The translations under genes and the position numbers were made by a program. A DNA stretch of 64,000 bases from assembly GCA_030447665.1 (NCBI GenBank), contig JAUJOJ010000007.1, forward strand, positions 92,711 to 156,710. Reading direction: 5' to 3'. Positions within the stretch are counted from its first letter, which is position 1. Every line of letters begins with the position of its first letter. Positions 1 through 8,859 of this stretch are shown here, piece after piece. The notes under the pieces are model-generated. The model made no database searches. It worked only from the letters and a program-made list of their open reading frames with translations, and had not been told where the DNA came from. The DNA is from Allosphingosinicella sp. (lineage in GTDB: Bacteria; Pseudomonadota; Alphaproteobacteria; Sphingomonadales; Sphingomonadaceae).

Positions 1-753
1 GTGATCGGCATCCTGCCCGGCAAGACGCGGCCCAATGAATATGTGATCTACACCGCACATTGGGATCATCTCGGCCGCTGCGACGCCGATCCGGACGGCG
101 ACGACATCTGCAACGGTGCGCTCGACAACGCCACCGGCACCGCCGGGCTGGTCGCGCTCGCCGAGGCGCATGCCAAGGCGGGGCCTGCCGACCGCTCGAT
201 CATCTTCCTTGCCGTGACGGCCGAGGAATCCGGCCTGCTCGGCTCCCGCTACTATGGCGAGAACCCAATCTATCCGCTCGCGCAAAGCGTGGGCGGGATC
301 AACATGGATGGGCTCAACATCATCGGGAACAGCCGCGACCTCGTCGTCGTCGGCATGGGCAAGTCCGAGCTCGAGGATTATTTCCGCCGCGAGGCCGACC
401 GGCTGCAGCTCGCCGTCAAGCGGGAAGCGACGCCCGAAAAGGGCTTCTACTACCGCTCGGACCATTTCAGCCTCGCCAAGTTCGGGGTACCGATGCTCTA
501 TGCGGAAAGCGGCGAGGATCTCGTCGACGGCGGCGCCGCGGCGGGCCGGGCCGCCGCCGAGGATTACACCACCAAGCGCTACCACAAGCCCGGCGACGAA
601 TATGATCCGGATTGGGACTGGTCCGGCGCACTCCGCGACCTTGGCATCTACTACCGCATCGGTCGCCAGCTCTCCGACAGCGACGCCTGGCCGAACTGGT
701 ACAAGGGGGACGAATTCCGCTCCATTCGCGACCGCTCCCGCGCGGCGCGCTGA
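1..753 (+). CDS. M28 family zinc metallopeptidase, 5' end outside the window
   Basis: The catalytic domain of a peptidase-M28 exopeptidase; the frame is open at base 1, so the N-terminal part lies upstream of the window. The two-zinc site is visible in order: AHWDHLG (His and the following Asp), GALDNATGT (bridging Asp), TAEESGLLGS (general base Glu and zinc-ligand Glu), INMDG (Asp) and YRSDHFSLAK (last His). Enzymes of this family remove N-terminal residues from peptides and are usually exported to the periplasm or outside; no signal peptide can be checked here because the start is missing. The frame is intact to TGA at 751. A decayed second copy of the same type of gene lies at about 1,850-2,498. 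The specificity (aminopeptidase or other) cannot be told. Confidence 0.88.
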   Translation: MIGILPGKTRPNEYVIYTAHWDHLGRCDADPDGDDICNGALDNATGTAGLVALAEAHAKAGPADRSIIFLAVTAEESGLLGSRYYGENPIYPLAQSVGGINMDGLNIIGNSRDLVVVGMGKSELEDYFRREADRLQLAVKREATPEKGFYYRSDHFSLAKFGVPMLYAESGEDLVDGGAAAGRAAAEDYTTKRYHKPGDEYDPDWDWSGALRDLGIYYRIGRQLSDSDAWPNWYKGDEFRSIRDRSRAAR

Positions 754-798
754 CGGGTAAGCGGCGCCGGACCTATTTTTCAACCGTCAGGCGAGCGG

Positions 799-1461
799 TC
801 ACTTACCGAACGAGGCGCGAAGGAACTGATCGCTCTTCCGCAGCATGTCCGCACGGGCCGTCAGATCCGCCAGATTGTGCGTAAGGCCTGGATAGATCAC
901 CATCTGCGGGCGCTTGCCCGCGTCGCGCAGCCGATCGTTCATCAGCTTCGATTGAGCCACGTCGACATTGCTGTCGAGGGTGCCGTGGAAGAGCATCACG
1001 GGAGCCTTGATCGCCGCCGCATTCTGCGCCGGCGAGCCTTCGCGGATATGCGGGCCGCTGCCGATGAAGTCCCTCGTCACCGCTCCACTCACATATCTCA
1101 TTCCTTCGGTGCGAAGCTGGGCGAGATCGGCAACGGGCGCGATCGCCACCACCGCCTTGAACAGATCCGGCGACGTCACCGCCGATTGGAGTGCCGCATA
1201 GCCTCCATAGGACCAGCCCACGATTGCCAGCTTTCCCGGATCAGCAATCCCTTCGGACATGAGCCACCGGCCGCCGTCGCTCACGTCGCCAATTGCGGTT
1301 CGCCAGGATTGAAAGCCGTTCTTCTGGAACCAGGCGTCGCCATAGCCCGCTGATCCGCGGAAATTGGGTTGAAGAACGGCATAGCCTTGGTGGGCGTAGA
1401 ATTGGGCGAGCCAATCGAACCCCCACTCGTCGCGCGAACCTGGCCCGCCATGGGGGGGCAA
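799..1461 (-). pseudogene. Prolyl oligopeptidase family (S9) catalytic domain, N-terminal part missing
   Basis: Only the C-terminal alpha/beta-hydrolase domain of an S9 peptidase remains, about 220 residues against 600-700 for a full member. The first conserved block is HGGPGSRDEWGF, followed by NFRGSAGYG, the nucleophile elbow GWSYGGYAA, the Asp region LFHGTLDSNVD and the His in GLTHNLAD, so the catalytic triad is present. Just upstream (minus strand) of the HGGPG block the frame meets a TGA at about 1,466-1,468, and no beta-propeller domain can be found beyond it. A run of seven G at 1,452-1,458 lies at the break, so an indel may add to the damage, but the missing propeller means it is not a single shift. 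It converges tail to tail with the M28 gene. Confidence 0.75.
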
Positions 1462-1849
1462 CCCTCAGGTTAACAAAATGATCGGAAATGATATCGGATG
1501 CTTTGCGCCCCCCACCACCCCGGCGACCGCCTTCATCGCAGAGCAATTTCGCAAAGCAGGGCTGGCCTCGGCAGCTGGTTCCAGAACGTGCCCTTTCGAG
1601 ACCAAACACCGACGCCATTGCGCGTACGCTCACCAGCCGCCGGAATGGGCGCCTCCGCGCTTGAGAACAGCAACATGGTTTTCGTCTGGATCGGCTTTCC
1701 GTCGACGTCATGAGTGATCATCCTGGTCAATGATCCGGACTGGAAAACCAGACGCTCGAGGGATCAAGGCGATGACGGGCCGCAGCGGCAAGGTGCCGCC
1801 GCCTCATTGCGCGCGCCGTCGTCATCCTCGTGGACGGGCGCTCAATACA
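1462..1849. other. Gene-free stretch between peptidase remnants
   Basis: No conserved protein, RNA or repeat was recognised here. A minus-strand frame of about 65 residues (1,533-1,730) has no recognisable motif. The stretch should contain the rest of the truncated S9 gene but nothing of it can be read. Confidence 0.4.
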
Positions 1850-2498
1850 ATATGGATGATCCAGGCGGGCGCATGGATGTCAGGTCGTCGGCGCTGCCGA
1901 TCGCAGCGCTACTCGCGTCGGGACAGGATCTGCGCACACTGGCTGCCGCTGAAGCAGCATGCGCGCCGTTGGGACCAGCGCGTCGGTCGTCACCAACCAG
2001 ATCAAGCAGCAGGCTTCAAGAACGTTCGGGATCCTGCCCGGCCGCACGCGGCGACGAACTCTGGTTGCGTGACCACCTCCAGGCGCTGCGACGCAGATCA
2101 TCATCTGCAACGGCGCAGTCGACAATCACGGCGGGGCTTCGCATGCCAAGCGCGCACCACCGCTCACTCGTCTTTCTCGCCGTCACTGCCAACGGCTCGG
2201 GGCCGAAAACCCCATCCTGCCGCTCGCGCAGATGGCCGGCATCATGGACGTGCTGACCCTTTCCGGCGACGCGACACTTCGTTGCCGTTGGTGGAGCCTC
2301 GGAACTCGACGCCTATATGCGCCGCGCGATCCGACACACGGCCTGGTGCTGAGGCCGGAGACGCGCCTTACTATCGCTCGGATCTTGGAAGGCGATGCGC
2401 GAGCTTCGATGTCGACGGAACTGCCCGCAGGCCTGGGCCGCGGATTACCGAGCCAATCGTCACCACGACGAATATGCAATTGGGATTGGTCGGGCGCC
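1850..2498 (+). pseudogene. Decayed second copy of an M28 family peptidase
   Basis: Translating the three plus frames piecewise gives the same order of motifs as the intact gene at 1-753: a pro-region ending in TNQIKQQAS, then FGILPGRTR, IICNGAVDN, RSLVFLAVTA, ENPILPLAQM, APYYRSD and DYRANRHHDEYAIGIG. Each block is in a different frame from the next, several residues that bind zinc are lost (the AHWDH block and the EE pair are gone), and the copy ends abruptly where sequence of agmatine deiminase type begins at 2,499. It is therefore a duplicate or paralogue in advanced decay, or a region of very poor sequence; the loss of whole blocks favours real decay. Confidence 0.6.
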
Positions 2499-2555
2499 TT
2501 CTCAATCCCAATCGTAATCCGGGCCTCAACCGCTCGCGCGCGACGTCGAAGCGCG
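2499..2555 (+). repeat. Misplaced copy of an agmatine deiminase internal segment (direct repeat 1)
   Basis: The segment ttctcaatcccaatcgtaat and the following bases recur at 2,873 with few changes. In frame it reads LLNPNRNPGL, an internal block of agmatine deiminase. The likeness continues weakly to about 2,620 (a tctttggctcggcgaag block here against tctggctcggcgaag near 2,945). This copy stands in front of the N-terminal part of the gene, so it is out of order. Confidence 0.6.
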
Positions 2556-2639
2556 GCTTGACGTCGCACCCAGGATCTCGGCAGCTTTCGAACGCATTCT
2601 CTTTGGCTCGGCGAAGTTCGTCTGCTGGGCGAAGGAGCA

Positions 2640-3346
2640 TGCGCCGTGGGCGACCGACGGCGTTCGGCGACATCTGGCTGCGCGACACCGGCCCGATCAT
2701 CCTCCTCAATCTCGCCCGCTTCCGCTTCAACGGATGGGGGGGCAAGGAAGGTGACGAACTCGGCCTTCGCCTCGCCGAGACAGCCGACCTGGGCGACCCG
2801 CCACGACTGGATATTGGAAGGCGGCGCGATCGATGTCGACGGCACGGGCCTCCTCGTTACCACCGAGCAGGCTTCTCAATCCCAATCGTAATTCGGGCCT
2901 CACGCTCGGATGTCGAAGCGCGCGCCTTCGCAAGGACGCCGATTCTCTGGCTCGGCGAAGGCCTGCTCAACGACCATACCGACGGCCATGTCGACAACCT
3001 CGCCCGCTTCGACCGGCTTGCGATCCCGGCTCCGGCGGCGCAGACGATCCGAACGCGGCGGTCTACGCCAATGCTCGAGCCCGGCCGAAGCGTTCGGCGT
3101 CCAGGTCGTTCCCCTTCCCTCGCCCGGCCTCGTCGCGCGATGGCGAAAGCCGTCCCGGCCTCTATATGAATTTCTACATCGGCAATGCGGCGTCGTGGTC
3201 CCGATCTACGGCGCTCGAACGACGATGCCGCCGTGGAAGCGATCGGCGCGCTGTTCCCCGGCCGGAAGTCGGTCGGGATCCGGGCCGACCATGTGCTGAC
3301 CGGCGGCGGCAGCTTCCATTGCATCAGCCAGCAGGTTCCCCAATGA
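2640..3346 (+). pseudogene. aguA: Agmatine deiminase remnant with many frame breaks
   Basis: Agmatine deiminase turns agmatine into N-carbamoylputrescine, the step before the amidase encoded next. Family blocks seen in order are FGDIWLRDTGPI, FRFNGWGGK, WILEGGAIDVDGTG, LLNPNRNSGL, LWLGEGLLNDHTDGHVDN, MNFYIGNAA, VVVPIYG, and a final GGGSFHCISQQVPQ with the catalytic Cys. About the first 100 residues of the family are missing, and the blocks lie in alternating frames with roughly eight shifts within 700 bases, far denser than elsewhere in the window. The gene stops at 3,344-3,346, 13 bases before the start of the N-carbamoylputrescine amidase, the usual arrangement of this two-gene agmatine-to-putrescine pathway. 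Confidence 0.7.
2873..2924 (+). repeat. Agmatine deiminase internal segment in its expected place (direct repeat 2)
   Basis: Partner of the repeat at 2,499-2,555. Here the segment sits where the family has it, between the WILEGGAIDVDG block and the LWLGEGLLNDHTDGH block. The two copies differ by a few substitutions and short indels. Confidence 0.6.
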
Positions 3347-3359
3347 GGCAGGTACAAAA

Positions 3360-4244
3360 GTGAGCGAGATCAAAGTTGCCGCCCTTCAGCTCGCCTTCTC
3401 GGACGCGGTCCAAGAGAATATCGCCGCCGTCTCCGAGCTGGTGCGCGAGGCGGCCGGCCAGGGCGCCAAGCTGATCCTCCCGCCCGAACTGTTCGAAGGC
3501 CATTATTTCTGCCGCACCCAGGACGAGGGCCATTTCACCCGCGCTCTGCCGGCGGCGGAGCATCCGGCGGTGCAGGCGATGCAGAGTCTTGCGGCGGAAC
3601 TCCAGGTCTACATCCCGACCAGCTTTTTCGAGGCGGATGAGCACCATCATTACAACAGCCTCGCCATGATCGACGACAAGGGCGCGGTGATGGGCGTCTA
3701 CCGCAAGAGCCACATCCCCGACGGGCCAGCTATTCGAGAAATTCTACTTCCGCCCCGGCAATACCGGGTTCAAGACGTTCAAGACCCCTTATGGAACGGT
3801 CGGCCCTGCCGTCTGCTGGGATCAATGGTATCCCGAGACGGCGCGCAGCCTGATGCTGGAAGGCGCCGAGATCCTGCTCTTCCCGACCGCGATTGGGACG
3901 GAGCCGCACGATCCCGATCTCGACACCAGCCGCATGTGGCGCCGCGCGATGATCGGCCATGCCGTCTCGAACGTCGTGCCGGTGGTTGCCGCCAACCGCA
4001 TCGGCACCGAGAGGGCCAGCGCTTCTACGGCCACAGCTTCATCTGCGACGAGCGCGGCGACATCCTCGCGGAGTTCGGCGACAAGGAGACCGGTGTTCTC
4101 ACCGCCGCGCTGGATTTGAAGCAGGCCCGCGCGCACCGCGCCGCCTTCGGCTTCTTCCGCGACCGCAGGCCCGAGCTCAGGACATCGGCCGGCTGGCGTC
4201 AGGATATCATTACCACCCGCTTAAGCGTCTCGTTCCGTATATGA
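3360..4244 (+). CDS. aguB: N-carbamoylputrescine amidase, frameshifted twice
   Basis: Nitrilase-superfamily enzyme that hydrolyses N-carbamoylputrescine to putrescine, CO2 and ammonia. The GTG at 3,360 gives MSEIKVAALQLAFS. The Glu-Lys-Cys triad is visible: ILPPELFEGHYF (Glu), YRKSHIPDGP (Lys) and CWDQWYPETA (Cys). The frame breaks near 3,725, just after HIPDGP; the middle part (EKFYFRPGNTGFK-like to VVPVVAANRIGTE) lies in another frame, and a second break near 4,015 returns to the first frame for GQRFYGHSFICDERGD to the stop at 4,244. Both breaks are consistent with single-base indels, so the gene may be intact in the organism. It follows the aguA remnant directly. Confidence 0.8.
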   Translation: MSEIKVAALQLAFSDAVQENIAAVSELVREAAGQGAKLILPPELFEGHYFCRTQDEGHFTRALPAAEHPAVQAMQSLAAELQVYIPTSFFEADEHHHYNSLAMIDDKGAVMGVYRKSHIPDGPAIREILLPPRQYRVQDVQDPLWNGRPCRLLGSMVSRDGAQPDAGRRRDPALPDRDWDGAARSRSRHQPHVAPRDDRPCRLERRAGGCRQPHRHREGQRFYGHSFICDERGDILAEFGDKETGVLTAALDLKQARAHRAAFGFFRDRRPELRTSAGWRQDIITTRLSVSFRI

Positions 4245-4799
4245 GCTGACTCGCCAACAGAGCCGGAATCGAAATGTCGGCGTCGGCCGCCAGCCATCCG
4301 GCTTGGTCTCACGGTCTTCCCGGAGCCCCGAGTGAAGCTGTCCGTGACGTAGGACCCGGTATCGAAGGATACGCCGAACAGCGACTGGAGGGCAAGTTTG
4401 CGGACGGTGCAGACATGCATCTCCGCCCTTGTCACTCCCGTCAGTGCAGCTCAAGGAGCAGCGCCCGCGCGAAGATCGCCTGTTTCTCTATTGCGCCGAA
4501 CATTTTGCGATTCCTCGGTCAGACCCTTGATCTGCGAACAACTGTTCTAGGTCGTTGTAGTCCCGCGAGCAATGGTCGTCGGGTATCGATGGAGGAACCG
4601 GACCGCGGACCCGCTGACGGCAAAGCAGGCGGTGCTCGGCGCCGATGCGCGAACGGCACCGCCATCGACGATGCAGCTTCGCGTGCAAGCTCGCGCGCGC
4701 GCCTCAACCAAGGTCACGGTCGTCAGGCTGGGCGAAACCAGTGCTGAAACCAGGATGGCGGTCTGAAACATCAGTTTACCCGCGACATATACCCTCGCC
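4245..4799. other. Gene-free stretch, nothing recognised
   Basis: About 555 bases with short frames on both strands but no recognisable protein, RNA or repeat. A minus-strand frame from 4,771 begins with a hydrophobic stretch (MFQTAILVSALVSPSL) that could be the signal peptide of a lost exported protein, but nothing after it is recognisable. Confidence 0.4.
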
Positions 4800-5430
4800 T
4801 CAAACGCTTGTCTTCACCTCGGGGCTCGGGACCTTTTCGAACATTTCGCCATAGGCCGATTCTGGTTGTAGCGCGAGCAGGTTGCGATCTCCTGCGGCGC
4901 TCGGCGAGGTGTTCTGGGTAGGCCGACAATTTGCCGCCTGTTCATCGTGCGCGATCTTGCGCGCAACCTGCACCTTCGCGTTCGGAAGCGCTGCGAGCTG
5001 TCGTCCGCGATCTCTTGCGGCGTCCTTGTTCTGCGGCGGCACGCATTTGACCGAGTTGACGATGGCGACGCCCTTCAACCGCAAGCTATCGTCCAGATTA
5101 AGCTCCTTTGGCCCGCGCAGCGTCGTCTGATAAAGCAGCACGCCCGCATGATCGCCGGTGAATGGACGGCCGGTCGGTTCGCGCCATGCTTGCCGGAGCA
5201 AGGCCGCAAATGGCGAGCCACGCCTCGGATCCCCCCAATGCGGCACCGGCGCGTTCCGCAATCCGGAAACTGCGCGCGCAGATCCTCCCGAAAAGCGACC
5301 AGACGAGGGCAGAGCGGGCAATCCCGTGGGCCTCAAGGTCCGGAACGGGTGATTGACGGGTGCGGACTGCCCACAGTCCTCCCAGCCATGTCGGGGGACC
5401 TGGCGACCTGTCAATGGCGCGGAGCATGTC
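4800..5430 (-). pseudogene. Uracil-DNA glycosylase (family 4/5 type) remnant
   Basis: Read on the minus strand in changing frames, this region gives blocks typical of the iron-sulfur uracil-DNA glycosylases: NAPVPHWGDP, LAICGLAP, TGRPFTGDHAGVLLYQT, LKGVAIVNSVKCVPPQNK and LAALPNAKVQVARKIAHD. These enzymes excise uracil from DNA. The blocks are in the family order up to PPQNK, after which the segments are scrambled (ANCRP appears after AALPNAK instead of before it) and the C-terminal third is not recognisable. At least three frame breaks are needed. The evidence for the family is good; the gene as written cannot be functional. Confidence 0.55.
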
Positions 5431-5507
5431 GAGCGTCTACCAAGACGGTTTCAGACTGAACCAGCCTGAACGTGAACCCTGCCTATTGGAACCGAGAGCC
5501 GCTGCGA

Positions 5508-6008
5508 TGGCGAAGACAAGCTACGCGATCGCCCTCGGCTCCAATCGCCGCAGCCGCCACGGATCTCCCACCGAGACGCTTCGCTACGCAGCCGCGGCGC
5601 TCGGCGTGGACCGCCTCTCCACCATCCGTTCCACGCCCGCGCTCGGCCCCCGCCGGGCACAGCTTGCCCCAAATGCCGCGGCGATCCTTTCGTCCGACCT
5701 TGCTCCCACGGATCTGCTCCATCAACTGAAAGAGCTGGAGCGGCAGTTCGGCAGGCGTGCGCCGGCCGGCGCTGGGGGCCTCGCATCCTCGATCTGGATC
5801 TGATTCTTTGGTCGGAAGGCCCATTCGCCGGCTCCGGACTGGTCATCCCCCCACCCGCACTTCCGGCAGCGGGATTTCGTGCTGGAGCCGCTCGCCGAAA
5901 TCGCGGCGGGGTGAAAGCGCGATCCGCTGACCGGCTTGTCGGTCCACGGCAGCTCCGCCATCGCCTCGGTGCGGCAAGGCCAGTTGACCCGCGCCCTGCC
6001 ACCCGTAG
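5508..6008 (+). CDS. folK: 2-amino-4-hydroxy-6-hydroxymethyldihydropteridine pyrophosphokinase, frameshifted
   Basis: HPPK transfers pyrophosphate from ATP to the pterin in folate synthesis, in the cytoplasm. The start ATG gives MAKTSYAIALGSNRR; the ALGSN block is the family hallmark, followed by LGPRRAQLAPNAAAIL and ELERQFGRR. Near 5,780 the frame shifts: the expected GPRILDLDLILW block is only partly in frame, and RQRDFVLEPLAEIAAG and DPLTGLSV follow in other frames up to about 5,960. At least two shifts are needed. The end is approximate because the terminal frame is uncertain; the tRNA gene follows about 25 bases on. Both halves of the protein are well conserved, which favours sequence indels over decay. 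Confidence 0.7.
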
Positions 6009-6031
6009 GTGAAGCGCCTTCAAGGAAACAA

Positions 6032-6102
6032 GGGCCTTAGCTCAGTCGGTAGAGCAACTGACTTTTAATCAGTAGGTCGCTGGTTCAGATCGAACAGGGC
6101 TC
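6032..6102 (+). tRNA. tRNA-Lys (anticodon TTT), T arm damaged
   Basis: The first 50 bases match bacterial tRNA-Lys: acceptor strand gggcctt, D arm agctcagtcggtagagca, anticodon arm actga-cttttaa-tcagt with anticodon TTT. The 3' acceptor strand agggctc (6,096-6,102) pairs with the 5' strand. The T arm is wrong: gctgg is followed by ttcagat and cgaac, so the 3' strand of the T stem (expected ccagc) does not pair, and the region is a few bases short. Either a real mutated tRNA or local sequence error; a normal T loop would read ttcgaat here. Confidence 0.7.
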
Positions 6103-7177
6103 CGCACCGCACCAAAAAATGGCGGATTCCGACGTTTTCTTGCCGATTAGCCAAATCGTGGCTGCAGGGTCAGCCGTCAAGCAAGAACGGCGAGGATGCG
6201 GCATTCGTACCCAAGCTTCAACACGACCTTGGAAAACCATCCGACCGCGCGCACAATCGCGCAGAGTCGCTGGGGGCGTCGCGCCGTGGCCCGGGTGCCA
6301 AGTCGGCGGGAGCATTTACGAAGACAGGTGCCGGATATTAGCGCGGCATATGGTGCCGGCCAACTCTGGCATATGCGGCGAAAGCTTCAACCATTCAGAA
6401 ACAGAGCACGCATTGCGACGCATCTCAGCATTGGCCGCCCGCGAGCCAGCACTTGCTGAGGATCTCAGCCCGATCAGGAGCTCGAGCAGGCGTGGGCGAG
6501 CAGGTGCCGACAAAGCGTTAGCGGCGCATTAAGCGCTCCGCTCCTCTGGTTCGTATTTTGAGCGAAATCGACAAAGCCAGACTGCGGCCGGAATGGCGTA
6601 CATGACATATCCGGACCAGTTGAAAGATCCCGCCATCTGCCCGGAGCCAAACCCATGGAAACGTTCCACAAATAAGTGCGACGCCGCCGTGAGATACGAG
6701 CAATCTCGATGCTCCAGACGATTTGCTTCGTCAGACGCAGGCCGACCTCGTGAGCAGGTATGTGATGATGAAGCCACCGACGAGTTTGTCCCAGAAAGCG
6801 CATTCTCCTCCTCGCAGTCTCCGCAAGATCGCGCTGACGATCATCATCGCAAAAATGACCGCCCCTGCCCACCAGAGGACGAAGGTGCGGCGGTCAGGGT
6901 GACCTTGCTGGCTCGATGCCTGCTTCCTGAAGGGCGCAAAATCCGTGACGGTGTCTCCACGGCCGCTGTTGGCTGCTCCAGATCGAGCTTTACCGTCGCA
7001 TTGCCGGTCACCAAGGTGGAGGTGCCGTGCTCCGCTTATCAACGCCGACCGGCGACATCGACCCGACGCCCCGGCATTTTCGCGCAGGAGGTTAGCCAAG
7101 AATGGCGGGACAGCCGCGGAAATGCGTGGAATGATCTCGGCAGGTTAGCCAAGCTATCCGCCTGAGCACCTAAGTTC
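6103..7177. other. Long stretch without an intact gene
   Basis: More than 1 kb between the tRNA and the PAP2 gene. The plus strand shows nothing recognisable. The minus strand from about 7,100 to 6,530 holds membrane-protein-like pieces (listed separately). No terminator, repeat or mobile element was seen. Confidence 0.45.
6529..7099 (-). pseudogene. Unrecognised membrane protein remnant
   Basis: I do not recognise the family. On the minus strand, frame pieces contain hydrophobic stretches that look like membrane helices: FVLWWAGAVIFAMMIVSAIL (followed by RRLRGGE), VGGFIITYLL, and further on SGYVMYAIPAAVWLCRF. The pieces lie in at least two frames and no continuous reading gives a complete protein. 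They may belong to one small multi-pass protein broken by indels. Confidence 0.3.
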
Positions 7178-7850
7178 GTGCACTCCAGCAGGGCTCACCA
7201 CCACCACCGGAACTCCCCAGTGCCAGCCAATCGATCACTTCGCTTCTGGACCGCACTGGCCTTGAGTTTCGCCGTGTGGCTCGCTGCGCTGCTGATGGGC
7301 GGCGCCGGATCGGAATATGACGAGCCGCTCCGCCGCTTGCTCTACGCCGGCAACGATCCCGTCCTTGGCCGCAATGCCGGTATCCTCACCTGGATCGGCA
7401 GCTTCCAGCTTCTCGTGCCGCTGGCGCTCCTTGCTACCCTCTATCTCGCCTTTCGCAGGAGGCGACGCGCGCGCTGTTGCTGCTGATCGTGTTCACCGGG
7501 CGATTGCTGGTCGAGCTTCAGAAGCTCATCATCGATCGCGACCGTCCCGGCGCCGACGAGCATCTCGAATTCGTGAGCTCCACCAGCTTTCCGAGCGGCC
7601 ATTCGGCCAATGCGATGATCACCTATATCGCGATCGCGCTGCTGGTCCCCATAAAAAGCGCAATCGCGCCATCTCGGTTGGGATCGGGCTTGCCCTGGCG
7701 CTGCAGGCGGGCTGGAGCCGGGTCGCGCTCGGCGTCCACTGGCCGAGCGACGTACTGGGCGGCTGGGCCTTCGGACTGTGCTGGATTGCCCTCTGCATGC
7801 GCCTCGCCAGCGCCCGCCCGGACGCCGAGCCGAGCGGATCGGCAAGCTGA
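7178..7850 (+). CDS. PAP2 family phosphatase, frameshifted twice
   Basis: Membrane phosphatase of the type-2 phosphatidic acid phosphatase superfamily, acting on lipid phosphates or undecaprenyl pyrophosphate. The three signature motifs are present in order: KLIIDRDRPGADEH, STSFPSGHSAN (acid/base His) and SRVALGVHWPSDVLGG (nucleophile His). Hydrophobic stretches such as FAVWLAALLMGG and LLVPLALLATLYLAF fit the usual multi-pass fold. The frame breaks near 7,470 (after LAFRRR) and near 7,665 (after IALLVPI). A GTG at 7,220 is an alternative start that avoids the odd His-rich leader. With the two shifts corrected the gene would be about 220 residues, normal for the family. Confidence 0.75.
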
Positions 7851-7904
7851 AGGGCGGAACGCTTCGGCCCCCTTCTTCATTGTTCCCGCTGAAGGAGACA
7901 CATC

Positions 7905-8162
7905 ATGACCGATGCCGACAACCGCGGCGAGCAGCGCGCGGACGAAGCGCGCCGGACGGACGACAGCGACCTCATCGAACGGATGGAGGATGCGCCGAGC
8001 TTCGGCGGCGTCAACGGCCACAATATCAACCAGGACATCGCCACCCGGGATGATTTGAAGCAGGAAGTCGGCGACGGCAGCGTCACCCGCGTCCGCGACA
8101 GCGACAAGCCCGAACAGGCGAACTTGCCGCGCTTCAACCAGGGCAGCTCGAATTTGAGCTGA
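7905..8162 (+). CDS. Small acidic hypothetical protein
   Basis: An 85-residue hydrophilic, charged protein (MTDADNRGEQRADEAR to GSSNLS) with no signal peptide and no membrane segment. I do not recognise a named family. The start is supported by a good ribosome site, gaaggag, about 8 bases before the ATG, and by an intact frame with typical GC-rich third positions. It ends just before a REP-like palindrome. It may be in one transcript with the PAP2 gene 54 bases upstream. Confidence 0.65.
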   Translation: MTDADNRGEQRADEARRTDDSDLIERMEDAPSFGGVNGHNINQDIATRDDLKQEVGDGSVTRVRDSDKPEQANLPRFNQGSSNLS

Positions 8163-8163
8163 G

Positions 8164-8250
8164 CCGTCACCCCGGGCTTTGACCCGGGGTCCACCTTTCT
8201 GGTCGCTGCGGACGAAGAAGGTGGATCCCGGATCAAGTCCGGCATGACGG
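8164..8250. repeat. REP-like imperfect palindrome
   Basis: The left arm ccgtcaccccgggctttgac... (8,164-8,200) and the right arm ...ggatcaagtccggcatgacgg (8,216-8,250) are inverted copies with several mismatches, spaced by about 15 bases. This is the kind of element seen many times in intergenic DNA of alphaproteobacteria. The stop codon and last few codons of the DUF938 gene lie inside the right arm. On the plus side it follows the end of the 85-residue gene and could also stop transcription. Confidence 0.75.
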
Positions 8251-8859
8251 ACCTGGTCTGGCTCGCCTGAAAATCACCGACAGGTTGTTGGCCGGCATGG
8301 GAATGGTGCGCTCCAGCACCAGCCCGTGCCGCTCCGCTTCCGCCGCGACATCTTCGAGGTTTCGCAGCCCCCATTCCGGGTTGCGGCTCCTCAGCGACTG
8401 GTCGAACGCCTCGTTGCTCGCCGCGGTCTCGACCCCGAGCTGCCGATAGGGGCCGTAGAGATAGAGCGGCGCACCGGCTTCCAGCAGCCGGCCCGCGCCG
8501 TGCATCAGCCCCTCCGCGGCGCTCCAGGGGCTGATATGAACCATGTTGATGCAGACGACCGCCTCCGCCGAGGCGATCGGCCAGCCGGTCGCCCGCGCGT
8601 CGAGCTCGACCGGAGGGAGCAGGTTGAACAAGGCTTCGCTGTTCCGCCACGCCTGGATCGAGGCGAGCGCCGCGGGGTCCGGATCGCTCGGCTGCCAGAG
8701 CAGCTTCGAAAAGGCGCGGGCGAAGGCGACGGACTGCTCCCCGCTCCCGCTCGCCACCTCCAGCACCAGGCCCCGTCCCGGCAGGGACCCGCGCAGCACC
8801 TCCAGGATCGGGCCGGTGTTGCGGCCGACGTGCGGCGCGGAGCGGCGCGCTTCGGTCAC
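8233..8859 (-). CDS. DUF938 family SAM-dependent methyltransferase
   Basis: Class I methyltransferase fold. The DUF938 signature is clear: RRSAPHVGRNTGPIL near the N-terminus, then VLEVASGSGEQ (SAM-binding glycine motif), WQPSDPD, INMVHISPW and PAPLYLYGPY-like blocks. The substrate of the family is unknown to me. The GTG start at 8,859 overlaps the gcvPB stop in a GTGA arrangement, so it is translated as the last gene of the glycine-cleavage operon. The final residues (RPGPSCRT) are encoded by the right arm of the REP-like palindrome, so the natural C-terminus has probably been replaced or extended by the repeat. 208 residues. Confidence 0.85.
   Translation of the reverse strand: MTEARRSAPHVGRNTGPILEVLRGSLPGRGLVLEVASGSGEQSVAFARAFSKLLWQPSDPDPAALASIQAWRNSEALFNLLPPVELDARATGWPIASAEAVVCINMVHISPWSAAEGLMHGAGRLLEAGAPLYLYGPYRQLGVETAASNEAFDQSLRSRNPEWGLRNLEDVAAEAERHGLVLERTIPMPANNLSVIFRRARPGPSCRT

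Noticed and set aside
1730..3169. Plus-strand open frame of about 480 codons in the decayed region
   Set aside because: It joins out-of-frame pieces of M28 and agmatine deiminase; the recognisable blocks switch in and out of this frame, so it is not a single real protein.
7178..7219. His-rich N-terminus of the PAP2 protein as a metal-binding feature
   Set aside because: The residues come from a non-conserved leader before an alternative GTG start at 7,220 and are probably not translated.
8164..8250. CRISPR repeat or insertion-sequence end
   Set aside because: A single imperfect palindrome without spacers, repeated units or transposase; fits a REP-like element.
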